A stretch of 6,999 nt of DNA from an uncultured Bacteroidales bacterium. Lineage in GTDB: Bacteria > Bacteroidota > Bacteroidia > Bacteroidales > JAUNSR01. The notes under the pieces were generated by a model. The model was given only the letters and a program-made list of their open reading frames with translations. It was not told the origin of the DNA and ran no database searches. This document shows, piece by piece, positions 1-5,937 of the stretch; the stretch's first letter is position 1; each line of letters starts with the position of its first letter. The stretch lies in NCBI GenBank assembly GCA_947074245.1, contig CAMTOW010000107.1:1-6999 (forward strand), given 5' to 3'. A program made the position numbers and the translations under genes.

Positions 1-7
1 TTATTTT

Positions 8-77
8 AAAGACACGGAGACCACCTAGATCTACAATAATCTTAACACTCATTCCCTACACGACGCTCTTCCGATCT
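8..77 (+). other. Illumina P5/TruSeq dual-index adapter (contaminant, not genomic)
   Basis: Read on the plus strand, 8-36 match the 29-base Illumina P5 flow-cell sequence at 24 positions, 37-44 read TAATCTTA (which I recognise as the TruSeq HT i5 index D506), and 45-77 match the 33-base TruSeq read-1 primer site at all but one position (51), ending in the diagnostic CTCTTCCGATCT at 66-77. The three blocks are contiguous with no gaps, in exactly the order of a dual-index library molecule. Genomic insert therefore begins at 78. Positions 1-7 lie outside the adapter and cannot be trusted as genomic either. The mismatches at 10, 13, 18, 26, 36 and 51 fit low-quality read ends carried into the assembly. 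The adapter artificially terminates the transporter gene beside it. Confidence 0.97.
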
Positions 78-802
78 ACCTGAATCTTATTTATACCATC
101 CTTCAAAGGCAATATCGACTGTTTCATAGTTTGATAAATCTGCCGATGCTCCTTCAGTCTCAGTCTGAAATCATCCTCGGTATTATAAGTATCAAGCAAT
201 TCCTCTTCCATTAGTTCAAACGTATTTTCAAGCCTGTTTAGGATTTCGATATAATTAGAGAATATATGATTGATCAATAATAAGAATATATAATCGGCGG
301 GTCTTACTCGAAGATGAGCCGTATTCTTTTCTATAGCCTTTTCTATTTCATCAAATATGTCTGAGTCTGTTTCCTGAAATGTGATTATTAGGTCTTTCTC
401 CATTACGATAGATACCTGTTCAGATGTCATCGGATTCTTTTCCTCCGAAAACAGATGATATTTCAAACTAGCCATAATCAGATTATCATATTCTTCGATC
501 CGGGCTATTATTTGAGGTTGCAATACATCTTGAAGTCCCAATTGAGGGATGTTGAATTTGTCGGCGATATCTTGTAGCCAATCCGAGTCGTTCAACCCCT
601 TTACCTGTATCCATGCCAATCCTCTCTGAACCGCCAGATTGGGAATTTCATTCCGCTTAAGTCTTGTCTTCTTAAACGATTGGTCATCATATTGAATAAT
701 ATAGATCTCGGTCGGATTATCGATCTCACCCGTATAGGTTGCCTCTTCAAGTAGAAGATTATTTTCTTTTATATGTTTTTTTCTTCGTTTACGCATAATC
801 AT
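56..802 (-). CDS. corA: CorA-type magnesium/cobalt transporter, 3'-truncated by adapter
   Basis: Inner-membrane divalent cation channel of the CorA family, which admits Mg2+ (also Co2+/Ni2+) as a homopentamer. Visible here is the N-terminal cytoplasmic alpha/beta domain: the family signature W64-IQVKGL followed by a helix and the segment with DVL at 92-94 and EEYDN at 103-107, then the acidic alternating strand/helix region, and from about residue 170 the start of the long stalk helix. Family members are usually about 310-370 residues with two C-terminal membrane helices and a GMN pore motif; all of that is absent. The break is artificial: residues 243-248 (DRKSVV) and the stop are translated from the Illumina adapter, and codon 242 straddles the junction at 77/78, so only about 241 residues are authentic (79-802). 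Start ATG is 800-802; a second in-frame ATG at 794-796 is equally possible. It is divergent from the membrane-protein gene at 937. Family call is strong; the specific metal is inferred. Confidence 0.88.
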   Translation of the reverse strand: MIMRKRRKKHIKENNLLLEEATYTGEIDNPTEIYIIQYDDQSFKKTRLKRNEIPNLAVQRGLAWIQVKGLNDSDWLQDIADKFNIPQLGLQDVLQPQIIARIEEYDNLIMASLKYHLFSEEKNPMTSEQVSIVMEKDLIITFQETDSDIFDEIEKAIEKNTAHLRVRPADYIFLLLINHIFSNYIEILNRLENTFELMEEELLDTYNTEDDFRLRLKEHRQIYQTMKQSILPLKDGINKIQVDRKSVV

Positions 803-936
803 GTTGTGTTTTTATATAACAACTGAATTTAGAAAATGTGCTGCTTCATTTTGTTTTTAATAATAGAACCAAATAAAAATAGAATGTGTTATTAAAATAA
901 GATATCAGTCTAGAATTAATTTAATACGTCATTCCA
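803..936. promoter_or_regulatory. Divergent intergenic region between corA and the 937 gene
   Basis: A 134-base, strongly AT-rich spacer separates two divergently transcribed genes, so it should hold promoters for both. Neither start has a purine-rich ribosome-binding site, as is usual in Bacteroidetes. I found no exact TAnnTTTG element on either strand; the nearest is a one-mismatch TCATTTTG at 846-853 on the plus strand, about 80 bases before the plus-strand start. A 9-bp AT-only inverted repeat (855-863 with 889-897, 25-base spacer) is present but could be a chance product of composition. Confidence 0.45.
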
Positions 937-1443
937 ATGAAAGTTTATCCTACGATAGCCGATTCGATCGAGTCAATGAGTAATGGACAGATAGAGAAGC
1001 ATAAAACCAATACGGTTGTATCTCTGATTTGCATTATTGGTGGAATTCCGTTAGTATGGTGGGGAATCAGTAAATGGACTACGATCGGATATGAGTTTTG
1101 GAGTTATCTGTTGGTATTTGGTGGGCTGTTTTTAATCGGATGGGGTACGGTCTTATTGACCTCTAAACATGAATACGTTTATGTAGAAAATGGAAATCGA
1201 ATCAAACCGACCAGCATATATCTCGATCCGTTGAAAAAAGATGTGATATCCGATCTGCTTGAAAAAGGCGATCTAAACGAAGTCCTGAAATACTCCATTA
1301 CGAATAGCAGTCCGCTGATGCTCGAATTGTGGCAAGTAGATGGTCATAAGTTGCTTTATTCGCAACTATTATATGCTCAACATGCGAAAAATAAACCGGT
1401 GACACCGGTTAAAATCTTAAATAAAGATCAATTATCAAATTAA
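937..1443 (+). CDS. Unrecognised two-helix membrane protein (168 aa)
   Basis: I do not recognise a family. The protein has a short polar N-terminus (1-24), two hydrophobic stretches suited to membrane helices (about 25-44 and 56-75, rich in Gly/Trp/Ile), and a soluble C-terminal part of about 90 residues with a short strand-like piece (EYVYVENGNRI, 79-89) followed by helical, charged sequence. The short inter-helix loop gives a hairpin topology with both ends on the same side; the Lys/Arg-rich flanks suggest the cytoplasm. There is no signal peptide, catalytic motif or cysteine pair. ATG at 937 is the only sensible start, without a Shine-Dalgarno sequence. The next gene starts 14 bases after the stop, so the two are probably one transcript. 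Coding status rests on length, consistent composition and the close downstream partner. A role in sensing, anchoring or partner binding would be speculation. Confidence 0.75.
   Translation: MKVYPTIADSIESMSNGQIEKHKTNTVVSLICIIGGIPLVWWGISKWTTIGYEFWSYLLVFGGLFLIGWGTVLLTSKHEYVYVENGNRIKPTSIYLDPLKKDVISDLLEKGDLNEVLKYSITNSSPLMLELWQVDGHKLLYSQLLYAQHAKNKPVTPVKILNKDQLSN
1394..1410. repeat. Perfect 8+1+8 palindrome inside the 937 gene
   Basis: AACCGGTG-A-CACCGGTT is an exact inverted repeat with a single central base, located near the 3' end of the membrane-protein gene where it encodes KPVTPV. It is about 34 bases before that stop and 48 before the next start. It could be a protein-binding site or an RNA hairpin, or a by-product of the repeated Pro-Val-Thr codons. 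No function is demonstrated. Confidence 0.4.
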
Positions 1444-1457
1444 AAAATGAATTGAAG

Positions 1458-1775
1458 ATGAAGGGACAGAAATATGATGAAGCAAGAGCTGGCGTTGAAG
1501 ATATTAATTTAGGTCAGATTCCTCTTCAGGAAAGCGAATATTATGAATATCGTAATTGGTTGGAACCGTATCTGTTGGATAATCCCGAAAAAGCGGATCT
1601 CTCCGAAGGCGAGTTGATGAAGATATTTCGCAATTCGGCTGCTGGAGAACAGAATAATGTCATTTCAAAAAGCAAACTCTCGGCAGATGATGATTCGGAT
1701 GATAAGGATGCGGATGATTCATTCGGAAAACATTGGAATTTGGCTCAACCCGGAGATCCGGAGTCGTTGACATAG
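1458..1775 (+). CDS. Small acidic protein of unknown function (105 aa)
   Basis: I do not recognise this protein. The open frame can begin at a TTG at 1452, but the ATG six bases later (1458) is the better start, giving MKGQKYDEAR. An ATG at 1447 leads straight to a stop and is not used. The first half is tyrosine- and glutamate-rich with a likely helical stretch (EYYEYRNWLEPYLLDN, 27-42); the middle has LSEGELMKIFRN (48-59), which looks like a short amphipathic helix; the second half is a low-complexity acidic tract (DDDSDDKDADD at 77-87) likely to be disordered, then a short tail with a Trp at 93. There is no signal peptide or membrane segment, so it is probably cytosolic. It follows the two-helix membrane protein by 14 bases and may be its soluble partner; this is inferred from spacing only. 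Confidence 0.65.
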   Translation: MKGQKYDEARAGVEDINLGQIPLQESEYYEYRNWLEPYLLDNPEKADLSEGELMKIFRNSAAGEQNNVISKSKLSADDDSDDKDADDSFGKHWNLAQPGDPESLT

Positions 1776-1851
1776 TTTACGAACCTGGTGAATCTTTTTT
1801 TGAGATAGCAGTATCTCTTATAAATGCGAAGGCAACGCATGATAGGATACA
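1776..1851. other. Intergenic stretch with two short hairpins
   Basis: Non-coding stretch after the acidic-protein gene. It holds a run of seven T at 1795-1801, then two small perfect stems: GAGATA/TATCTC at 1802-1807 and 1812-1817 with a GCAG loop, and ATGCG/CGCAT at 1824-1828 and 1836-1840 with a 7-base loop. Neither stem is followed by a T-run, so they are not typical terminators; they would form structured 3' UTR ahead of the main terminator. Confidence 0.4.
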
Positions 1852-1887
1852 AAAACGGTCATCATTCCATAGAATGATGACCGTTTT
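1852..1887. terminator. Bidirectional intrinsic terminator
   Basis: A perfect 16-bp stem (1852-1867 paired with 1872-1887) with a CATA tetraloop. The core ACGGTCATCATTC is GC-containing, and both outer ends are A/T runs: AAAAA at 1851-1855 and TTTT at 1884-1887. It therefore presents a hairpin plus U-rich end on either strand. It lies between convergent genes, 76 bases after the plus-strand acidic-protein stop and 43 beyond the endonuclease stop on the minus strand, exactly where a shared terminator would be expected. Confidence 0.88.
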
Positions 1888-1930
1888 AATTAGATCGTTC
1901 GTATAGGTTCGCTATAATAACAGATAGATC

Positions 1931-3688
1931 TTAATATGCTGTTATTTTTCGATTATAACATTTGCTTTCAGTGAGCACTTTTAAGATATAAATACCACCC
2001 TCAGGCATAATCAATGACTCCTCTTCGTTTCGAACGGTTTTATTCATAACCAATGCTCCATTGGTATTATATACCATGATTTTAGATCCTGGTGCGGCGT
2101 TCAAAACGGTTATATAGCCATTCGCATAAAACGTGATAATCTGATCCTCTTCTGGCTCCTTACATAATGAACTGTATACCGAAGTCGTTACTTTGACCTC
2201 ATTCGATTCTGTATAAGAGTTGTTGCCTTTATACGGTGTCACCGTGTAATAATAATCCGTTTCCGGTAGGAGCGATTTTACTTCATACGACAAATTATTT
2301 CCGGTGTGCAGCGGGTATCCTTCGACAGACTGAATGATCTCTTGCGAGTTGGTTTCGCATGTGACACTTTGTAGAATAACTCGTTTGCTTTTGTTGGCTA
2401 GGAACTTGATTTTAGAATTCGAAGAATGAGACGTGATAACCAACTCTTCGTCAAGATCTGATTTCGATAGATCGTATGTCTTCAAAAGCTGATTATCAAT
2501 GTAAACCATCAATTTTGCTGCATCCGTTTTGTAACGACATGCTTTTATGGTCAGCTTGATCTCTTGTTCTGTGTTTATCGTCGGAGAGGTGATCGATCCG
2601 TCGTTAGATCCTGTTCCGAGGCGTAACCCGTCTACTTCCTGATATGTTCCCGAAGTTGATGGAGTCCAATCTTCCGGAATGCCATCTGCGAAATTACAAG
2701 ACCAAAGTTCTACGACCTCATCGCTGTCAGATGTAGTTTGTTTCTGATAAACGTGTAGATAATAATCGTCGGCTTCGTTTTTCTGAGTCCAGTTGGCGAT
2801 AAATCCGTTCGCCGAAACGGACGAAGCGTCCAGCGCTTTAAAGTCGTCATCCGGATCCGTAATCTGATGATCTGGATCGAATGGAGTAGTCCGTTGATCA
2901 CCGAAAATCAGGTCTACAAGTTCAGGATAATCAATGTACGGATTTCTGTTATGCTGGGTACTGCTGTAAATCGCATTATTACGGTCTTTTTCTTTTTGAC
3001 TTACAGGATCCTGTTCGTGCCAGCGAAGAAACATCGCAAGTGTCCACTCAGACAGGTGCGGGTAGCTCGACGAGAATACGCCATTGCCCCAGTTTCCTAC
3101 ATTGTTTTCGTAGCGGGTAGCCATATAGAAATACATTCTGGCGAAATCTCCTTTATATTCGTCATTTGGCTCAAATACGGTTCCGCTATAACCCGGAGTT
3201 TTAGATGGTCCAAGTTTCGAGAAGTTATTTTCAGATGTATAAGTTGCGTCTTTTACTTCTCCAAAGGGGAAATTCGATCTTCTGTTATTTACATAACCAT
3301 CGGTTGGAACCACATGCCATGCGTCTGATTTCATAGGAGAGGAGCTGTTGAACCAACTTTGCGGAACGGAGTGTTCGCGGTTATAACAATCGCCTTCACC
3401 CTGGTAACTTCCGCATTGATTGCTTCCAAACGTATAGGTCGATGTGCCGGAATACATATCCCACACTTTTCCTGTCGATGTTACGTCCGATGTGCGGTAA
3501 AGACTCCATAAACCGTCATAACTGATCGTTTTTGCATTGCTGATGATTCTGCTGATTTCAGATTTGAGGTCAGCACCTTTTTTTCCGACAGCACTGTCAT
3601 AATAACCTTCTGTTTGTGAAAATACATTCGCTGAGAATCCTAAAAACGAAGCCACAAACAAATTCCGAATGAGTAAAATATTATTCAT
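1931..3688 (-). CDS. Secreted endonuclease I family nuclease, multidomain with C-terminal sorting-type domain
   Basis: Extracytoplasmic DNA/RNA endonuclease of the endonuclease I (EndA/Vvn, beta-beta-alpha metal) family. Residues 1-24 form a signal peptide (hydrophobic core, VFSQ cleavage region). The nuclease spans about 27-270 and shows the family motifs: CYNREHSVPQSW (101-112) with E105/H106 as metal ligand and general base, DAWHVVPTDG (122-131), NNRRSNFPFGE (134-144), EPNDEYKGDFAR (173-184) and HNRNPYIDYPELV (246-258). C92 and C101 could form a disulfide. From about 284 there is a fibronectin type III-like module (ANGFIANW) that appears interrupted at about 328-447 by a beta-sandwich-like insert and resumes at 455-503 (LLPETDYYYTVTPY). 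Residues 517-585 resemble the Bacteroidetes C-terminal sorting/beta domain (GSKIMVYNTNGALV, GGIYILKV, ending in Lys/Arg-rich KITAY), suggesting surface export or anchoring, though type IX secretion is not shown here. It is monocistronic: own promoter element upstream, terminators on both sides. Likely roles are DNA scavenging for phosphate/nucleotides or biofilm DNA degradation. Confidence 0.93.
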   Translation of the reverse strand: MNNILLIRNLFVASFLGFSANVFSQTEGYYDSAVGKKGADLKSEISRIISNAKTISYDGLWSLYRTSDVTSTGKVWDMYSGTSTYTFGSNQCGSYQGEGDCYNREHSVPQSWFNSSSPMKSDAWHVVPTDGYVNNRRSNFPFGEVKDATYTSENNFSKLGPSKTPGYSGTVFEPNDEYKGDFARMYFYMATRYENNVGNWGNGVFSSSYPHLSEWTLAMFLRWHEQDPVSQKEKDRNNAIYSSTQHNRNPYIDYPELVDLIFGDQRTTPFDPDHQITDPDDDFKALDASSVSANGFIANWTQKNEADDYYLHVYQKQTTSDSDEVVELWSCNFADGIPEDWTPSTSGTYQEVDGLRLGTGSNDGSITSPTINTEQEIKLTIKACRYKTDAAKLMVYIDNQLLKTYDLSKSDLDEELVITSHSSNSKIKFLANKSKRVILQSVTCETNSQEIIQSVEGYPLHTGNNLSYEVKSLLPETDYYYTVTPYKGNNSYTESNEVKVTTSVYSSLCKEPEEDQIITFYANGYITVLNAAPGSKIMVYNTNGALVMNKTVRNEEESLIMPEGGIYILKVLTESKCYNRKITAY

Positions 3689-3710
3689 AATTTTAGAATT
3701 TCAATTTATG

Positions 3711-3718
3711 CAAAGGTA
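3711..3718 (-). promoter_or_regulatory. Bacteroidetes-type -7 element for the endonuclease gene
   Basis: On the minus strand this reads TACCTTTG, an exact match to the Bacteroidetes sigma-ABfr -7 consensus TAnnTTTG, 22 bases ahead of the endonuclease ATG, giving a very short leader. A TTTG at the usual -33 distance is not clear; the closest TTTG is only 13 bases upstream of the element. Confidence 0.6.
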
Positions 3719-3726
3719 TTTTAAAG

Positions 3727-3766
3727 TTTTTCAAATAATTTATTTACAACCGGCTTTTTCAAATAA
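3727..3766. repeat. Two direct copies of TTTTTCAAATAA
   Basis: An exact 12-base direct repeat at 3727-3738 and 3755-3766, start-to-start 28 bases, in the spacer upstream of the endonuclease promoter. On the minus strand each copy reads TTATTTGAAAAA. The spacing is not far from three helical turns. It may be a regulator-binding pair or a coincidence of AT-rich sequence. Confidence 0.4.
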
Positions 3767-3781
3767 AATCCGGATATACAT

Positions 3782-3814
3782 AAAAAAACTCCTGACTTAA
3801 ACTAAGTCAGGAGT
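3782..3814 (-). terminator. tpiA: Intrinsic terminator of the tpiA transcript
   Basis: A perfect 12-bp stem (3788-3799 with 3803-3814; ACTCCTGACTTA on the plus strand) and tight loop, followed on the minus strand by seven T (complement of A at 3782-3788). It starts 31 bases after the tpiA stop and reads only in the tpiA direction, closing the cluster before the endonuclease promoter. Confidence 0.93.
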
Positions 3815-3844
3815 CTGTATATTTAAAGAAATAATCTCTTCAAA

Positions 3845-4603
3845 TTAATTGAATGCTTCGATGATTGGCATGAAAGTTTCAACTTTCAATGCAGCGCCAC
3901 CGATCAAGCCACCGTCAACGTCAGCGTTTGCGAAAAGTTCTTTTGCGTTTGATGCGTTACAGCTACCTCCGTATAGGATAGAGATTCCGTCAGCGATTTC
4001 TTTTCCGTATTTATCAGCGATAGTTTTACGGATGAATGCGTGAATTTCCTGAGCCTGTGCTGGAGAAGCAGTTTTACCTGTTCCGATAGCCCAAACTGGT
4101 TCGTATGCGATAACGATTTTAGCGAAATCTTCTGCTGAGAATCCGAATAGAGCTTCTTCCAATTGAGTTTTAACTACATCGAAGAATGTTCCGTTTTCAC
4201 GTTCTTCTAGAACTTCACCAACACAGAAGATAGGTGTAAGATCATTCGCTAATGCTAGTTCTGTTTTTGTTTTAAGAGTTGCATTAGTTTCGCCATAATA
4301 AGCACGGCGTTCTGAGTGTCCTAGAATTACATATTGAGCACCTGTAGAAGCAATCATAGGAGCAGAGATTTCTCCGGTATAAGCTCCTGAAAGATGGTCA
4401 GCACAGTTTTCCGCTCCAACACCGATAAGATCTGTGTCGATTGTAGCGCAAACCGGTGCAAGGTGGATATAAGGAGTACAGATTACAACGTCGCAATTGA
4501 TCTCTTTTCCTTCAAGAGCACCGTTTAGTTCTTCTGCAAGTTCAAGTCCTTCCTGCAATGTGTTGTTCATTTTCCAGTTTCCTGCAACAATGTTCTTTCT
4601 CAT
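3845..4603 (-). CDS. tpiA: Triosephosphate isomerase
   Basis: Cytosolic glycolytic/gluconeogenic enzyme that interconverts dihydroxyacetone phosphate and glyceraldehyde 3-phosphate as a TIM-barrel dimer. At 252 residues it is full length. All hallmarks are present: GNWKMN (8-13, substrate-binding N9 and K11), ILGHSERR (93-100, catalytic electrophile H96), FCVGE (126-130), AYEPVWAIGTGKTA (166-179, catalytic base E168 and the flexible phosphate-gripping loop 6), YGGSCNASN (211-219) and GGLIGGAAL (231-239, phosphate-binding). Start ATG is unambiguous because the conserved first strand begins at residue 4. It follows the DoxX-like gene by about 50 bases with no obvious promoter element in the gap, so it is probably transcribed from upstream, and it ends at a strong terminator. 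Nothing in the sequence suggests impaired activity. Confidence 0.98.
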   Translation of the reverse strand: MRKNIVAGNWKMNNTLQEGLELAEELNGALEGKEINCDVVICTPYIHLAPVCATIDTDLIGVGAENCADHLSGAYTGEISAPMIASTGAQYVILGHSERRAYYGETNATLKTKTELALANDLTPIFCVGEVLEERENGTFFDVVKTQLEEALFGFSAEDFAKIVIAYEPVWAIGTGKTASPAQAQEIHAFIRKTIADKYGKEIADGISILYGGSCNASNAKELFANADVDGGLIGGAALKVETFMPIIEAFN

Positions 4604-4653
4604 TTTGGTTTTATTTTAGTGATTATAATAATTATACAGTTATCAAAATTTTA

Positions 4654-5937
4654 TCATTTTGACGACTCTATCTTCTTTTTAGCTCCGTTTCTTTGCAGAT
4701 AAGAAGCAATTGTTTTTTCGAAGAACAAAAGTACAAGAATAGGAGTAAAGAATATCAGAATACAATATAAAATTACTTTGCGAGGGTTATTTTTTTTGAT
4801 TTGACTCAACGAACTGTTTTCAAGCGATTGCTTCAACAATTCTTCTTTGGGAAAATTTCTCGGACTCTTCTTCCAAAGGATAACTCCGTCTTTTAATAAC
4901 ACCAGGCCGGGATTCGATCGAATGATGGTTTCGAGAATAGTTACATCACTGAAAATATACTCATACTCAGCGCCTGTATGCTCGATCCATTCGGCGATGG
5001 CCGACTCGTCGTTTACCGTTGCGCAATAAAAACGATAGTCGAAGTTTACCGCGTAATCGTATATGTTATTGATACGGTCGATATAGTTTTCATCTGCCGT
5101 GTTGAGATCCGGAGATATGAGCAGAAAGGTATATCCGTCATAATTTAATAGGTCCGAAGTTATATTGTCTCCGTTCTGGTCGGTAAGGAAAAAATCTTTG
5201 ATGGCAGGCAGCCATTTATCGGATGGCAGAATCGTTTTTGTTTCAACGAATGTCCATGTTGAGTCGGTCGGGTAATCGTCTAATCCGAATTCTTGTTTCA
5301 CGCCATTACGTTCATAAACAAGTTTATATTCGGTTTGAGGTGCGCCTTCTGGAGCCTGCATGGCTTTATCGATGTTCACGCCGGTTTTATAGGGACGGAA
5401 ATCCAGAATTGGCAGGTCTTTGATACCGATCAAAGAGATGGTACAGGAGAATAAGAAGGCGTATACGACAGGAATCCAACGAAGAGACGTTGAAAAAAGT
5501 GGAGTTATTTTTGCCTGATTGAGATATAAGAAAATGATTAATCCCAATAAAAAGATATTCTTGAAGAATGTTTCCCAATTCGTCAAAACAAGTGCGTCAC
5601 CGAAACAACCACAATCATTGACAGGATTCGCCAATGCTAGATAAAGTGTCAGAGGTGTAAAGAATATCATAAACAGCAATCCCGCTATCGTAGAGAGTCG
5701 TTTGAATGAACCGAATAGGATTCCGATTCCGATGCAAAACTCAATAGCGGCAATCAAAACAGCAAAGGGGAGTGCCAGATCATTTAAGAATGTCAAATCA
5801 AATGCACGAAAATAATCGATAAACTTATATGCGGATCCCATGGGATCGACTGCTTTGACAAATCCTGAAAAGGCAAATGTAAAGCCGAATAAAATCCGGC
5901 TTATTAGAACTGCTGTTTTAGTTGCTGTTTGGTTCAT
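4654..5937 (-). CDS. DoxX/MauE-like membrane protein with CGCFG motif and thioredoxin-like C-terminal domain
   Basis: Inner-membrane protein, best start ATG at 5935-5937 (427 aa); a TTG at 5943 would add two residues. Residue numbers below use that longer form. The N-terminal half is a four-helix DoxX/MauE-type bundle: helices about 12-30, 57-79, 84-105 and 126-142, with SGFVKAVDPMG (26-36) after the first and NDCGCFGDAL (109-118) between the third and fourth. CGCFG with paired cysteines C111/C113 is a recurring feature of MauE/DoxX-type proteins linked to disulfide or quinone redox chemistry. A fifth helix lies at about 155-175. The part at 180-385 is soluble, probably periplasmic; 268-360 resembles a thioredoxin fold (strand YTFLLIS, helix, then SNPGLVLLKDGVILW with the cis-Pro-like loop), but the usual CXXC after the first strand is missing (SPDLNTAD). 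A last helix at about 388-408 is followed by a basic tail. It overlaps the upstream DUF1599 gene by 20 bases and precedes tpiA. Redox function is inferred. Confidence 0.85.
   Translation of the reverse strand: MNQTATKTAVLISRILFGFTFAFSGFVKAVDPMGSAYKFIDYFRAFDLTFLNDLALPFAVLIAAIEFCIGIGILFGSFKRLSTIAGLLFMIFFTPLTLYLALANPVNDCGCFGDALVLTNWETFFKNIFLLGLIIFLYLNQAKITPLFSTSLRWIPVVYAFLFSCTISLIGIKDLPILDFRPYKTGVNIDKAMQAPEGAPQTEYKLVYERNGVKQEFGLDDYPTDSTWTFVETKTILPSDKWLPAIKDFFLTDQNGDNITSDLLNYDGYTFLLISPDLNTADENYIDRINNIYDYAVNFDYRFYCATVNDESAIAEWIEHTGAEYEYIFSDVTILETIIRSNPGLVLLKDGVILWKKSPRNFPKEELLKQSLENSSLSQIKKNNPRKVILYCILIFFTPILVLLFFEKTIASYLQRNGAKKKIESSK

Noticed and set aside
56..802. A naturally short, membrane-free CorA variant
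   Set aside because: The stop and last codons derive from adapter sequence, so the shortness is an artefact.
1916..1946. AATAACAG/CTGTTATT inverted repeat overlapping the nuclease stop codon
   Set aside because: An 8-bp AT-rich stem with a 15-base loop and no T-run is weak; the 16-bp hairpin just beyond it is the convincing terminator.
2867..3328. 153-codon open frame on the plus strand inside the nuclease gene
   Set aside because: It lies opposite the best-conserved nuclease motifs, its translation has no recognisable domain and odd composition, and it has no promoter or partner gene. It is an antisense shadow.
3849..4043. 64-codon plus-strand frame within tpiA
   Set aside because: It is antisense to conserved TIM-barrel sequence; its reading frame is explained by tpiA codon choice.
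5223..5578. Open frames of 63-66 codons on both strands within the DoxX-like gene
   Set aside because: Both are fully covered by a well-supported membrane protein and show no independent features.
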